From assembly GCA_004297225.1 (NCBI GenBank), contig SCUI01000011.1:78992-142991 (forward strand): a stretch of DNA of 64,000 bases, in the 5' to 3' direction. The notes beneath the pieces were generated by a model, which was given only the letters and a program-made list of their open reading frames with translations, had not been told where the DNA came from and ran no database searches. A program made the translations under genes and the position numbers. Below are positions 31,666 through 40,597 of the stretch, piece after piece (positions within the stretch are counted from its first letter, which is position 1; each line of letters opens with the position of its first letter). This DNA is from Lysobacteraceae bacterium. GTDB taxonomy: Bacteria > Pseudomonadota > Gammaproteobacteria > Xanthomonadales > Xanthomonadaceae.

Positions 31666-34239
31666 TCAGGCAGAAAGCGCGATCGCAGGCTGCTTCAGCC
31701 GCAGCGCGAATTCCCCGGGCGCCAGGCCCGGCGCGAACAGGAAACCCTGGCCGACCGGCACGCCCAGTTCCAGCAGGAACGCGCGCTGCGCATCGGTCTC
31801 CACGCCTTCGGCCACCAGTCCCAGGCCCAAGCTCCGGGCGATGCCGGAGACGGCCTGGCAGACGGCGACGTCGGACTGGTTGCCCGGCACGCCATGCACG
31901 AACATCTGGCTCAGTTTAAGCCCGTGGATGGGCAACCGGCGCAGGTAGTTGAGCGCGCTGTAGCCTTCGCCGAAATCGTCGATGGTCAAGGTCACGCCCA
32001 TGTCGCGCAGCGCGGCGAAGGTGCGCTGGGTGTCCGGCGCGTCCTCGATCAGCACCCGCTCGGTGAACTCCAGTTCCAGCGCCGAGCCGGGCAACTCGAA
32101 GTCGGCCAGCAGCTTGCGTACGGTGTCGGCCAGGTCGTCGCCGAGGAACTGTCGATAGGACACGTTCACCGCCAGGCGCACGGTGCCCAGGCCGTCGTCG
32201 CGCCACTGCCGCACCTGCCGGCAGGCCTCGCGCAACACCCAGCCGCCGATGCGGACGATGTCGCCGGTGACCTCGGCGTGGGAGATGAAGTGGTCCGGGC
32301 GCATTTCGCCCAGCAACGGATTCTCCCAGCGGATCAGCGCCTCGGCGCCGACGATGCGGCCGCTGGCCAGCGCCACCTGCGGCTGGTAGACGAGGTGGAA
32401 CTCGCTGTTCTCGGCGGCCTTGCGCAGGTGCGTCTCCAGGCGCAGCCGCTCCTGCTGCGATTGCGCCAGCGCCGGCGTGTACTGCTGCCAGCCGTTGCGG
32501 ATGCGGCGCTTGGAGTCGTACATCGCCGCGTCGGCGTTCTGCACCAGCGCCTGCACGGCGACGCCGTCCTGCGGCGACTGCGCGATGCCGATGCTGGCGG
32601 TGATCGTGAACTCCTCCTTGTCGAAGCGGAAGCTGTCGCCGAAGGCGTCGAGGATGGCGTCGGCGATGCGCCCCGGCCGCGCCGGGTCGTCGCCGATCGT
32701 GCAGATGACCAGGAACTCGTCGCCACCGAAGCGCGCGATCAGGCCTTCCTCGTCCACGGCGTCGGCGATCCGCCGCGCCGCGGTGACCAGCAACGCGTCG
32801 CCGGCGGCATGGCCGAGCACGTCGTTGACCACCTTGAACCGGTCCAGGTCGATGTACAACACCGCGACCGCGCCCCGCGCCGGATCGTCGAGCCAGCGCT
32901 CGAGTTCGCCGAGGATCGCGTCGCGATTGAGCAGCCCGGTCAGCGGATCGGTGCGCGCCTGCTCCCGCAGGCGTTCCTCGGCCTGCTTGCGCTGGGTGAT
33001 GTCCTGCACGGTGCCGGTCAGGTGGCTGGTGAGCGGATCCCCGGTCTCGGCTTCGCCGATGGTGCGTACCCAGAACGGCTCGTCGTTGCGCCGCCCGCGC
33101 AGTTCCAGGTCGAACGGCTCGCCATGGTCGCGCAGCCGTTCGATGCCGGCCTGCAGGCGCTTGCGGTCGCCGGGTTCGAGCACGGCCAGCATCGGCCCGA
33201 TCGCCTGCGGCGGTTGTTCCAGGCCGAAGATCCGCAAGGCCTCGCCACTGAGGTACAGACGGTCGCGGCCGGCATCCCACTGCCAGCCGCCGATGTGCGC
33301 CAGCGACTGCACGCGTTCGAACAGCGCGCTGTCGCGCTTGAGCGTGGTGACGTCGGTGAACAGGGTGAGGACCTGGTGCGGTCGGTCGGCGCCCGGCGCG
33401 AACTGCGGCACCGAGGTCACCGCGAACCAGGTCAGCTTGCGCAGGCGGAAGCTGTAGTACCCGAGCAACGTGTTCTCGACCACCCGGCCTTCGTGCAGGG
33501 CGCGGTACATCGGCAGGTCGTCGCGGGCCAGTTCGTGGCCGGCCTCGTCGATGATCCGCCAGCGGTCGGGTTGCAGTTCCTCGTCCAGGCTCAACCCGGA
33601 CTCGACGCTGAGCAATCGGATTGCGGCGGCGTTGGCGTAGGCGATGCGGCCCTCGCTGGTGCGCACCACGATGCCCTTGTCGACCACCTCCATCAGTTGC
33701 CGGTAGCGGAGTTCCGCCTCGGCGCGGCCGCTGATGTCGCGCGCCACCGCGACCAGGCAGGGGCGTCCCTCGAACTCGAAGTTGGCCGAGTGCACCTCCA
33801 CCGGGAAGCGCGCGCCATCGCCGCGCATGTTGGTCACTTCCACCACGTGCGAGTCGCCGCGTCGCAACGCTTCGCGCACCGGGCCCATGTGGTCGCGCGG
33901 CAGGTCCGGGTTCAGCAACTCGATGTTCTTGCCGACGATCTCTTCGAGCGGCCGGCCGTAGGCTTCGATGCCGGCGCGATTCAGGTCGAGCACGGTGCCG
34001 TCCCAGCCGAGCACGCTGGTCGGGTCGGGCACGGCGTCGAACAACGAGCGGTAACGCGCGCGCTCGGCCTCGGCCACCGCGATCGCCACCTGCAGCGCAT
34101 CGGCGGCCTGCTGCAGCAGGTTGCGGGTGTCCTCGGCGAGGGTGTCGTCGGCCAGCGCCCCCAGCAGCATCGCGAGGCTGTCCTCGGCGTCCGCGGTCGC
34201 GGCTCCCGGGGGCAGCGGCGCGGGCAGGTCCTGGCTCAC
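31666..34239 (-). CDS. PAS-GGDEF-EAL cyclic-di-GMP enzyme
   Basis: An 857-residue cytoplasmic protein without membrane segments. A short helical N-terminus leads to three PAS domains (from about residues 60, 185 and 310), a GGDEF domain with intact RFGGDEF near residue 505, and an EAL domain with EALIRW near 633, EFTER, DDFGEGYSAL, AEGVET and GQGF. Synthase and phosphodiesterase motifs both look intact; the late motif LKLSQMFV departs from the usual LKIDRSFV. It starts at GTG 34239 inside the HMG-CoA lyase stop (GTGA), an unexpected coupling of signalling to leucine catabolism. Confidence 0.92.
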   Translation of the reverse strand: MSQDLPAPLPPGAATADAEDSLAMLLGALADDTLAEDTRNLLQQAADALQVAIAVAEAERARYRSLFDAVPDPTSVLGWDGTVLDLNRAGIEAYGRPLEEIVGKNIELLNPDLPRDHMGPVREALRRGDSHVVEVTNMRGDGARFPVEVHSANFEFEGRPCLVAVARDISGRAEAELRYRQLMEVVDKGIVVRTSEGRIAYANAAAIRLLSVESGLSLDEELQPDRWRIIDEAGHELARDDLPMYRALHEGRVVENTLLGYYSFRLRKLTWFAVTSVPQFAPGADRPHQVLTLFTDVTTLKRDSALFERVQSLAHIGGWQWDAGRDRLYLSGEALRIFGLEQPPQAIGPMLAVLEPGDRKRLQAGIERLRDHGEPFDLELRGRRNDEPFWVRTIGEAETGDPLTSHLTGTVQDITQRKQAEERLREQARTDPLTGLLNRDAILGELERWLDDPARGAVAVLYIDLDRFKVVNDVLGHAAGDALLVTAARRIADAVDEEGLIARFGGDEFLVICTIGDDPARPGRIADAILDAFGDSFRFDKEEFTITASIGIAQSPQDGVAVQALVQNADAAMYDSKRRIRNGWQQYTPALAQSQQERLRLETHLRKAAENSEFHLVYQPQVALASGRIVGAEALIRWENPLLGEMRPDHFISHAEVTGDIVRIGGWVLREACRQVRQWRDDGLGTVRLAVNVSYRQFLGDDLADTVRKLLADFELPGSALELEFTERVLIEDAPDTQRTFAALRDMGVTLTIDDFGEGYSALNYLRRLPIHGLKLSQMFVHGVPGNQSDVAVCQAVSGIARSLGLGLVAEGVETDAQRAFLLELGVPVGQGFLFAPGLAPGEFALRLKQPAIALSA

Positions 34240-35153
34240 GCTACGGCAGCCCCCGGATCCCTGGTCCTGGCCAGCGTGACCTTGCTGCCGCTGGCGCGCC
34301 CGAGCAGGGCGGCGAACCAGCGGCCGGTCTCGACCAGGCGGTCGAGGTCCACGCCGGTGTCGATGCCCAGGCCCTGCAGCATGTAGGCCACGTCCTCGGT
34401 GGCGACGTTGCCGCTGGCGCCGTGCGCGTAGGGGCAACCGCCGGTGCCGGACACAGCGGCGTCCACCACCGCCACGCCCTCTTCCAGGCAGGCCAGCAGG
34501 TTCGGCAATGCCTGGCCGTAGGTATCGTGGAAATGCACCGCCAGCGCAGGCAAGGGCACGGCCGCCGCGACCGCGCGCAGCATCGAGCGCGCCTTGCCGG
34601 GCGTGCCGACGCCGATGGTGTCGCCGAGGGAAATCTCGTAACAGCCCATCGCGTGCAGCGCGGCGGCGACGCGGACAACGTCGCCGAGCGGGACTTCGCC
34701 CTGGTACGGGCAGCCGAGCACGGTGGAAACGTAGCCGCGCACGCGCACGCCATCGGCGGCGGCACGCTCGAGCACCGGCGCGAAGCGCGCCAGCGATTCG
34801 TCGATGCCGGCATTGGTGTTGCGCCGGTTGAAGGCTTCCGAGGCGGCGGTGAACACCGCGATCTCCTCCGCGCCGGCCGCGCGTGCGCGCTCGTAGCCTT
34901 GCAGGTTCGGCACCAGCACCGGGTAGGCGACGCCGGGCTTGCGGGTGATCCCGGCCATCACCTCGGCGGCGTCGGCCAGTTGCGGGATCCACTTGGGACT
35001 GACGAAGCTGGTCGCCTCGATGCTTTGCAGGCCGGTGGCCGAGAGCCGGTCGATCAGCTCGATCTTGGCGGCGGTCGGGACGATCGCCTGCTCGTTCTGC
35101 AGGCCGTCGCGAGGCCCGACCTCGACGATGCGCACGCGCGCGGGCAGGGCCAT
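34236..35153 (-). CDS. liuE: Hydroxymethylglutaryl-CoA lyase
   Basis: A 305-residue TIM-barrel lyase that splits HMG-CoA into acetyl-CoA and acetoacetate, the last step of leucine degradation. VEVGPRDGLQNE holds the substrate Arg and metal Asp, HFHDTYGQAL the metal histidines, and VSGTGGCPYAHGASGNVATED the catalytic Cys loop. It starts one base after the liuD stop. Confidence 0.95.
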   Translation of the reverse strand: MALPARVRIVEVGPRDGLQNEQAIVPTAAKIELIDRLSATGLQSIEATSFVSPKWIPQLADAAEVMAGITRKPGVAYPVLVPNLQGYERARAAGAEEIAVFTAASEAFNRRNTNAGIDESLARFAPVLERAAADGVRVRGYVSTVLGCPYQGEVPLGDVVRVAAALHAMGCYEISLGDTIGVGTPGKARSMLRAVAAAVPLPALAVHFHDTYGQALPNLLACLEEGVAVVDAAVSGTGGCPYAHGASGNVATEDVAYMLQGLGIDTGVDLDRLVETGRWFAALLGRASGSKVTLARTRDPGAAVA

Positions 35154-35154
35154 G

Positions 35155-37158
35155 TCAACGCTCCAGCGACACCAGCACGGTGTCCGCCTCGACGAAGTCG
35201 CCGGCCGCGGCGTCCACGGACGCCACCACGCCGTCGCGCGGCGCCTTGAGCGCCAACTCCATCTTCATCGCCTCGATGACCAGCAATTCCTGCCCCGCCA
35301 CGACGTTGTCTCCCTTGGCGGCCCGGACCACCACGACCCTGCCGGGCATTGGGGCCCGTACCTGGTCGTCCTGCGCCGCCGACGTGTCGCTGTCCCGACG
35401 ATACACCTCCACCACGGCCAGTGGCAGGCGGCCCGCGGCCCCGTGCAACACCAGGTTGCCGGGGGTGGCGTCGACGCCCATGCGCAGCGCCTGTCCGTCG
35501 AATCGGCCGCCGAGTACACCCTCGGCCAGCCTCGCGCCGGAAACCGTGACCGGCGCCCCATCGACGGCCTGCAGGACGTAGTCGCCTGCGCTGCCGTGGG
35601 CGGTGACGACGTGGCGTTCGCCCCGATGGATGAAGGCGACCCGGCGCTTGCCGCCGTGGCCCAGGCGCCAGCCGTCGGCGACCGCCCAGGGCGAACCGGG
35701 GTCGCCGGAACGCACCGCGGATTCGCGCGCCTCGCGTTCCTGCAGCAGCAGGCGCGCCGTGGCCGCCGCGAGCAGCGCCTCGCGCGGGAGTGGCGCATCG
35801 GCGTCGGGCAGGAATTCCCCGAGGTGTCGATCGAGGTAGCCGGTGTCGATGCTGGCGCCGACGATCGCCGGGTGCCGCACCAGCCGCTCGAGGAAGGCGA
35901 TGTTCGACTTCGGCCCGGCCACCGCGCACTGCGCCAGCGCCTCGCGCATCCGCGCCAGCGCCATCTCGCGCGTCGCGTCGTGGACGATGAGCTTGGCGAT
36001 CATCGGGTCGTAGAAGATGCTGACCGTGTCGCCTTCGACCACGCCCGAGTCGATGCGCACGCGGTCGTTCGCGGTCGGCAGCCGCAGCCGCTCGAGCTTG
36101 CCGGAGCCCGGCAGGAAGCCGGCGGCCGGATCCTCTGCGTACAGCCGCACTTCGATCGCGTGGCCGACTTGCGGCACCACTTCCTGGGCCAGCGGCAGCG
36201 GCTCGCCGGTGGCGATGCGCAGCTGCCACTCGACCAGGTCCAGCCCGGTGGTCATTTCGGTCACCGGATGCTCGACCTGCAGCCGGGTGTTGATCTCCAT
36301 GAAATAGAACTCGCCCGAGGGCGCGACGATGAACTCCACCGTGCCGGCGTTGGCGTAGTCGATCGCGCGCGCCGCCTGCACCGCGGCGGCGCCCATCGCC
36401 GCGCGCAGTTCCGGGGTCAGGAACGGCGAAGGCGACTCCTCCAGCACCTTCTGGTAGCGGCGCTGCGCCGAGCACTCGCGCTCGTTGAGATGGATCGCGC
36501 CGCCGTGCGCGTCGCCGAAGACCTGGATTTCGATGTGCCGCGGCGACTGGATGTAGCGTTCCAGCAGCACGCGGTCCTTGCCGAAGGCGTTGGCGGCCTC
36601 GCGCTGGCAGCTTTCCAGCGCCGCGGCGAACTCTTCCGCGGCGCGGACGATGCGCATGCCCTTGCCGCCGCCGCCGTGCGCGGCCTTGATCATCAGCGGG
36701 TAGCCGATGCGGTCGGCTTCGCGCTGCAGCAGGGCAGGGGACTGGTCCTCGCCGGTGTAGCCCGGCACCACCGGCACGCCGGCCGCGGCCATCAGTTCCT
36801 TGGCGCCGGCCTTGCTGCCCATCCTGCGCATCGACGCGGCCTTCGGGCCGATGAACACGAGCCCCGCGGCTTCCACCGCATCGGCGAAGTCGGCGTTCTC
36901 CGAGAGGAAGCCGTAACCCGGGTGGATCGCCTGCGCACCGGAAGCCAGCGCCGCGGCGATGATCGCCTCGCCGCGCAGGTACGACTCCTGCGGCCGCGGC
37001 CCGCCGATCGCATGGCCCTCGTCGGCCAGGCGCACGTGCTGCGCATCCCGGTCCGCCTCCGAGAACACCGCCACCGTGGCGATCCCCAGCCGCCGGCAGG
37101 TCCGGATCACCCGGCAGGCGATCTCACCGCGATTGGCAACCAGCACCTTCTTGAACAT
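35155..37158 (-). CDS. liuD: Methylcrotonyl-CoA carboxylase, biotin-carrying alpha subunit
   Basis: The 667-residue protein has an N-terminal biotin carboxylase (MFKKVLVANRGEIACRV; ATP loop AAHGGGGKGM; EINTRLQVEH) and a C-terminal biotinyl domain with EAMKMEL. With LiuB it carboxylates 3-methylcrotonyl-CoA in leucine degradation. The start is ATG 37158; a 20-codon upstream extension to 37218 falls in the repeat array and is rejected. The upstream gene liuC is separated from it by the GxxExxY unit. Confidence 0.94.
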   Translation of the reverse strand: MFKKVLVANRGEIACRVIRTCRRLGIATVAVFSEADRDAQHVRLADEGHAIGGPRPQESYLRGEAIIAAALASGAQAIHPGYGFLSENADFADAVEAAGLVFIGPKAASMRRMGSKAGAKELMAAAGVPVVPGYTGEDQSPALLQREADRIGYPLMIKAAHGGGGKGMRIVRAAEEFAAALESCQREAANAFGKDRVLLERYIQSPRHIEIQVFGDAHGGAIHLNERECSAQRRYQKVLEESPSPFLTPELRAAMGAAAVQAARAIDYANAGTVEFIVAPSGEFYFMEINTRLQVEHPVTEMTTGLDLVEWQLRIATGEPLPLAQEVVPQVGHAIEVRLYAEDPAAGFLPGSGKLERLRLPTANDRVRIDSGVVEGDTVSIFYDPMIAKLIVHDATREMALARMREALAQCAVAGPKSNIAFLERLVRHPAIVGASIDTGYLDRHLGEFLPDADAPLPREALLAAATARLLLQEREARESAVRSGDPGSPWAVADGWRLGHGGKRRVAFIHRGERHVVTAHGSAGDYVLQAVDGAPVTVSGARLAEGVLGGRFDGQALRMGVDATPGNLVLHGAAGRLPLAVVEVYRRDSDTSAAQDDQVRAPMPGRVVVVRAAKGDNVVAGQELLVIEAMKMELALKAPRDGVVASVDAAAGDFVEADTVLVSLER

Positions 37159-37175
37159 GTGGGTTCTCATTTGAC

Positions 37176-37211
37176 GCGGATTAACGCGGATAGAAGCGGA
37201 TAAGAGCGGAT
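37176..37211 (+). repeat. Left array: GCGGAT at 10-bp spacing
   Basis: GCGGAT occurs at 37176, 37186, 37196 and 37206, each followed by four variable bases. The array ends at the stop codon of the GxxExxY gene. A matching array in opposite orientation lies at 37647-37682. Confidence 0.85.
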
Positions 37212-37618
37212 CAATCATCAGTTTGCAGAACGCGACGGCGTAGTTCCGCGCGAGGGCCGAAATTCAGCAGCAAGCCGACCTGGATGCCCGTGGCCCGCAG
37301 GTAGTTCACCAACTGGACTTCATGGGGAATGGCCAGGTGTGAGACTGCCTTGACTTCGAGGATCAGCCTGCCTTCGACGAGCAAATCGGCGCGGAACTGG
37401 CCCACGACCTTGCTCCTGAAGCGAACTTCCAGCGGAACTTCCCTTGCAGCCTTGAGCCCGAGTTCCCCAAGTGCGATGACCATTGCATTGACATAGACGC
37501 TTTCGAGGAATCCAGGCCCCAGTTCATTGTAGACAGCGTAAAACCCTCCAATAACCTGTTGCGTGAGCCTTCCTTCGATCAATCGACCTTCTTCGCCATC
37601 CATTGGCGCCTGTTCCAT
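37211..37618 (-). CDS. GxxExxY protein, PD-(D/E)xK nuclease-like
   Basis: A 135-residue protein with the family motif GPGFLESVYVNAM (G-x-x-E-x-x-Y) near residue 35 and a nuclease-like core: Asp in FRADLLVEGRL and Glu-x-Lys in ILEVKAVSHL, then HEVQLVNYLRATG. Cellular role of this family is not established. It interrupts the leucine operon between liuC and liuD, and both ends touch inverted arrays of a 10-bp-period repeat. Together they look like one inserted unit of about 500 bp. Confidence 0.85.
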   Translation of the reverse strand: MEQAPMDGEEGRLIEGRLTQQVIGGFYAVYNELGPGFLESVYVNAMVIALGELGLKAAREVPLEVRFRSKVVGQFRADLLVEGRLILEVKAVSHLAIPHEVQLVNYLRATGIQVGLLLNFGPRAELRRRVLQTDD

Positions 37619-37646
37619 CGAGCCTCCTGCTCTTCAAATTTTCCCT

Positions 37647-37682
37647 ATCCGCGTCTATCGGCTCTTATCCGCGTTATCCGCG
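37647..37682 (-). repeat. Right array: inverted GCGGAT repeats
   Basis: On the plus strand ATCCGC occurs at 37647, 37667 and 37676, with the variant ATCGGC at 37657. Spacing is 10, 10 and 9 bases, and the orientation is opposite to the array at 37176-37211. Confidence 0.8.
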
Positions 37683-37696
37683 TCCTGCGGTTGCCC

Positions 37697-38479
37697 TCAA
37701 AAGCACCACTTCGGCTTGCGTTTCTCGAGGAAGGCGGCGATGCCTTCCTGGCCTTCGGGGGAGACGCGGAGGCGGGCGATGAGTTCGGCGTTGGCGGTGT
37801 CGATGGCCACCGGGCCCGAGGCGCTGGCGACGTTGCGGACCAGCGCTTTCGCCGCCGCCGCCGCGATCGGGCCGGCCTTCAGCAGCAAGCCCACCTGGCG
37901 CTCGATCGCCTCGTCCAGCCCATCTTCGTCGACCACTTCGTGCAGCAACCCCATGCGCTGCGCCTGCGCCGCGTCGAAGATCTCCGCGCTGGCGAAGTAA
38001 CGCCGTGCGTGGCGCGGACCGATCGCGTCGACCACGTACGGCGAGATCACCGCCGGCAGCAAACCCAGCTTGCTCTCGGTCAGCCCGAACTTCGCCGCAG
38101 GCACGCCGATGGCGATGTCGCAGGCCGCCACCAGGCCGACGCCGCCGCCGAACGCGGCGCCATGCACGCGGGCGATGGTCGGCTTGGGCAGTTCGTCGAG
38201 CGTGCGCAGCAGTTTCGCCAGCGCCAACGCGTCCTGGCGATTGTCCAGTTCGCTCGCGGCGGCCATGCCGCGCATCCAGTTGAGGTCGGCACCGGCCGAG
38301 AACGACGCGCCTTCGCCTTCCAGCACCAGCACGCGCACGCTCGCGTCCAGCGCCAGGCCCGAGATCGCGTGGGTGAGGGCGGCGACCAGCGCGGCGTCGA
38401 AGGCGTTGTGGACCTCCGGCCGTTCCATCCGCAGGCGCGCGACGGCACCTTCCTTGCGCAGCGACAGGGGCTGTTTCAC
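37697..38479 (-). CDS. liuC: Methylglutaconyl-CoA hydratase (enoyl-CoA hydratase family)
   Basis: A 260-residue crotonase-fold protein. The oxyanion-hole segments are FSAGADLNWMRGM and VHGAAFGGGVGLVAACD; the acidic residue follows in FGLTESKLGLLP. The Leu-operon setting next to liuD, liuE and liuB points to hydration of 3-methylglutaconyl-CoA. The C-terminus AAFLEKRKPKW is typical of the subfamily. A general enoyl-CoA hydratase activity cannot be excluded. Confidence 0.88.
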   Translation of the reverse strand: MKQPLSLRKEGAVARLRMERPEVHNAFDAALVAALTHAISGLALDASVRVLVLEGEGASFSAGADLNWMRGMAAASELDNRQDALALAKLLRTLDELPKPTIARVHGAAFGGGVGLVAACDIAIGVPAAKFGLTESKLGLLPAVISPYVVDAIGPRHARRYFASAEIFDAAQAQRMGLLHEVVDEDGLDEAIERQVGLLLKAGPIAAAAAKALVRNVASASGPVAIDTANAELIARLRVSPEGQEGIAAFLEKRKPKWCF

Positions 38480-38631
38480 GCGCGGGTCTCCGGCCGTTCG
38501 AGCCGGTCATGATAGCCGGCACGCCGCAAGGCCCCGGCGGGACTGGGTTTCGGGCCAGGGCGGTAATGCGAGCCATTCGCGTTTGACATAGAATGCCGCA
38601 TCGCCCCCGTGCCCGTTCCAGGAACCATCCG

Positions 38632-40566
38632 ATGCGCCCCATGTCGCGCCTGAGCCGCAGCATTGTCGTCGCCGTGCTGCTGTGCGTGGCCTGGGTCGCG
38701 CAGGCGGCGGCGCCGCAGGTGCAGACCCTGTGGCAGCTGCTGGATTACATCGCGGTCGACTACAGCGCCGCGGTCGAGGACGGCCGGGTCGCCAACGAAA
38801 TGGAATTCCAGGAGATGCAGGAATTCTCGGCCACCGTGCGCGAACAGCTGGCGGAACTGCCCGGGCATCCGGCGCGTGCCGGCCTCGTCGCGCAGGCGCG
38901 GTCGCTGGAAGCGGCGATTGCCGCGAAATCCCCGGCGGCCGAGGTCGACCGCCAGGCGCGCGCGCTGGCCGATGCCCTGCTGCAGGCCTATCCGGTGCCG
39001 CGCGGGCCGGAGCAGGCACCTTCGCTGGCGTCTGCGGCGGCGTTGTACCAGCAGCATTGCGCCAGCTGCCATGGCGCCACCGGTGCGGGTGATGGCCCGG
39101 CCGCAGTCGGCATGGAACCGCCGCCGATCGCCTTCACCGATGCCGCCCGCGCGCGCCAGCGCAGCGTGTTCGCGCTGCACCAGGTGATCACCCAGGGCCT
39201 GGAAGGCACGGCGATGGCCAGTTATGCCCACCTGCCCGACGACCAGCGCTGGGCGCTGGCGTTCTACATCGGCCAGCTCGCGTTCGCCAATGCGGAGCAC
39301 GGCGAGTCGCTGTGGGAGTCGCGCGCGGACTTGCGTGCGCAACTGACGGGCCTCGACGCGCTGGTGCAGGCGTTGCCGGCCGGCCTCGCCGGCCTGTCGC
39401 AGGCCGACGCCGACGACCTGACCGCCTACCTGCGGCGCCATCCGGATGTCGTGGTGTCAGCCGGGGGCACCAGCACCAACCAGGACGGCATCGCACTGGC
39501 GCGCGCGCGCCTGCAGGAAGGCGTCGACGCGCTGGCCGCGGGCGATCGGCAGCAGGCGCGGGCGAAGATGCTGTCGGCCTACCTGGACGGGTTCGAACCG
39601 GTCGAGGCGGTGCTGGCGACCCGCGACCCGGCCCTGCTGCGCGAGATCGAATCGGCGATGGCCGGCCTGCGCGCGCGCGTCGGCAGCCAGGCGTCGCTGG
39701 AGGAAGTGCGCAGCCAGGTCGGCGTGCTGTCCGGGCTGCTGGACCGCGCCAGCGTGGCGCTGGACGACACCGCCGAGGCCGGCGCCGGCGCGGCGTTCGC
39801 CGGTGCGCTCACCATCCTGTTGCGCGAGGGCCTGGAAGCGCTGTTGCTGGTGATCGCGATGATGGCGTTCCTGCGCAAGGCCGAGCGCACCGACGCGATG
39901 CCCTACGTGCATGCCGGCTGGGTCGGCGCGCTGGTCGCCGGCGGCGCCACCTGGCTGGTGGCGACGGAGCTGGTCGCGATCAGCGGCGCCAGCCGCGAAC
40001 TCACCGAAGGTTTCGCGGCGCTGGTGGCCGCCGTGGTGCTGGTCTCGGTCGGCATCTGGATGCACGGCAAGAGCCAGGCGGACGCCTGGCAGCGCTACGT
40101 GCGCGAGCAGCTTTCGCACGCGCTTTCGCGCGGCTCGCTGTGGTTCCTGTTCGGCCTGTCGTTCCTGATCGTCTACCGCGAGGCGTTCGAGACGGTGCTG
40201 TTCTACGCGGCACTGTGGAGCCAGGGCAACCATGCGGCGGTGCTGGCGGGCGCGGCCACGGCGGTGCTGGCGCTGGCGGTGATCGCCTGGCTGATGCTGC
40301 GCTTCACCCGGCGCCTGCCGTTCGGCAAGTTCTTCGCGGCCAGCGCGCTGCTGATGGCGGTGCTTGCGGTGGTGCTGGCGGGCAAGGGCGTGGCTGCGCT
40401 GCAGGAGGCGGGCTGGCTGCCGGTGTCGCTGGTGCCGCTGCCGCGGATCGACCTGCTGGGCATGTATCCGACGCTGCAGGGGGTGGGGGCGCAGTTGCTG
40501 GTGCTGGGGGTTCTGCTGGCGGGGTTTGCCTGGAATGCGAGGAGCGCGAGGGTCGCGGCGGCCTGA
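38632..40566 (+). CDS. Cytochrome c-FTR1 fusion iron permease
   Basis: A 644-residue inner-membrane protein: signal peptide (SIVVAVLLCVAWVAQAA), a periplasmic part with a c-type haem motif CASCH near residue 143, and a C-terminal seven-helix FTR1 domain with two Fe-binding motifs REGLE (about 398) and REAFE (about 516). Predicted role: oxidation-coupled high-affinity iron uptake, the haem domain possibly taking electrons from Fe(II). The start ATG 38632 has AGGAA 7 bases upstream; ATG 38641 is an alternative. It is plus-strand in a minus-strand region and has a REP copy after its stop. Confidence 0.9.
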   Translation: MRPMSRLSRSIVVAVLLCVAWVAQAAAPQVQTLWQLLDYIAVDYSAAVEDGRVANEMEFQEMQEFSATVREQLAELPGHPARAGLVAQARSLEAAIAAKSPAAEVDRQARALADALLQAYPVPRGPEQAPSLASAAALYQQHCASCHGATGAGDGPAAVGMEPPPIAFTDAARARQRSVFALHQVITQGLEGTAMASYAHLPDDQRWALAFYIGQLAFANAEHGESLWESRADLRAQLTGLDALVQALPAGLAGLSQADADDLTAYLRRHPDVVVSAGGTSTNQDGIALARARLQEGVDALAAGDRQQARAKMLSAYLDGFEPVEAVLATRDPALLREIESAMAGLRARVGSQASLEEVRSQVGVLSGLLDRASVALDDTAEAGAGAAFAGALTILLREGLEALLLVIAMMAFLRKAERTDAMPYVHAGWVGALVAGGATWLVATELVAISGASRELTEGFAALVAAVVLVSVGIWMHGKSQADAWQRYVREQLSHALSRGSLWFLFGLSFLIVYREAFETVLFYAALWSQGNHAAVLAGAATAVLALAVIAWLMLRFTRRLPFGKFFAASALLMAVLAVVLAGKGVAALQEAGWLPVSLVPLPRIDLLGMYPTLQGVGAQLLVLGVLLAGFAWNARSARVAAA

Positions 40567-40571
40567 AAAGC

Positions 40572-40597
40572 GTCGCGGCTTGCGCCGCTCCCACAAC
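40572..40597 (-). repeat. REP-like palindrome, copy 2 (after FTR1 gene)
   Basis: Same sequence as the copy at 6428-6453, filling almost exactly the space between two convergent genes: it starts 5 bases after the FTR1 stop and ends at the base before the next stop codon. Confidence 0.85.

Noticed and set aside
30361..34386. A 1341-codon plus-strand frame opposite efpL, SDR and the GGDEF-EAL gene
   Set aside because: Composition is His/Arg/Gly-rich without domains, and the opposite strand carries clear families.
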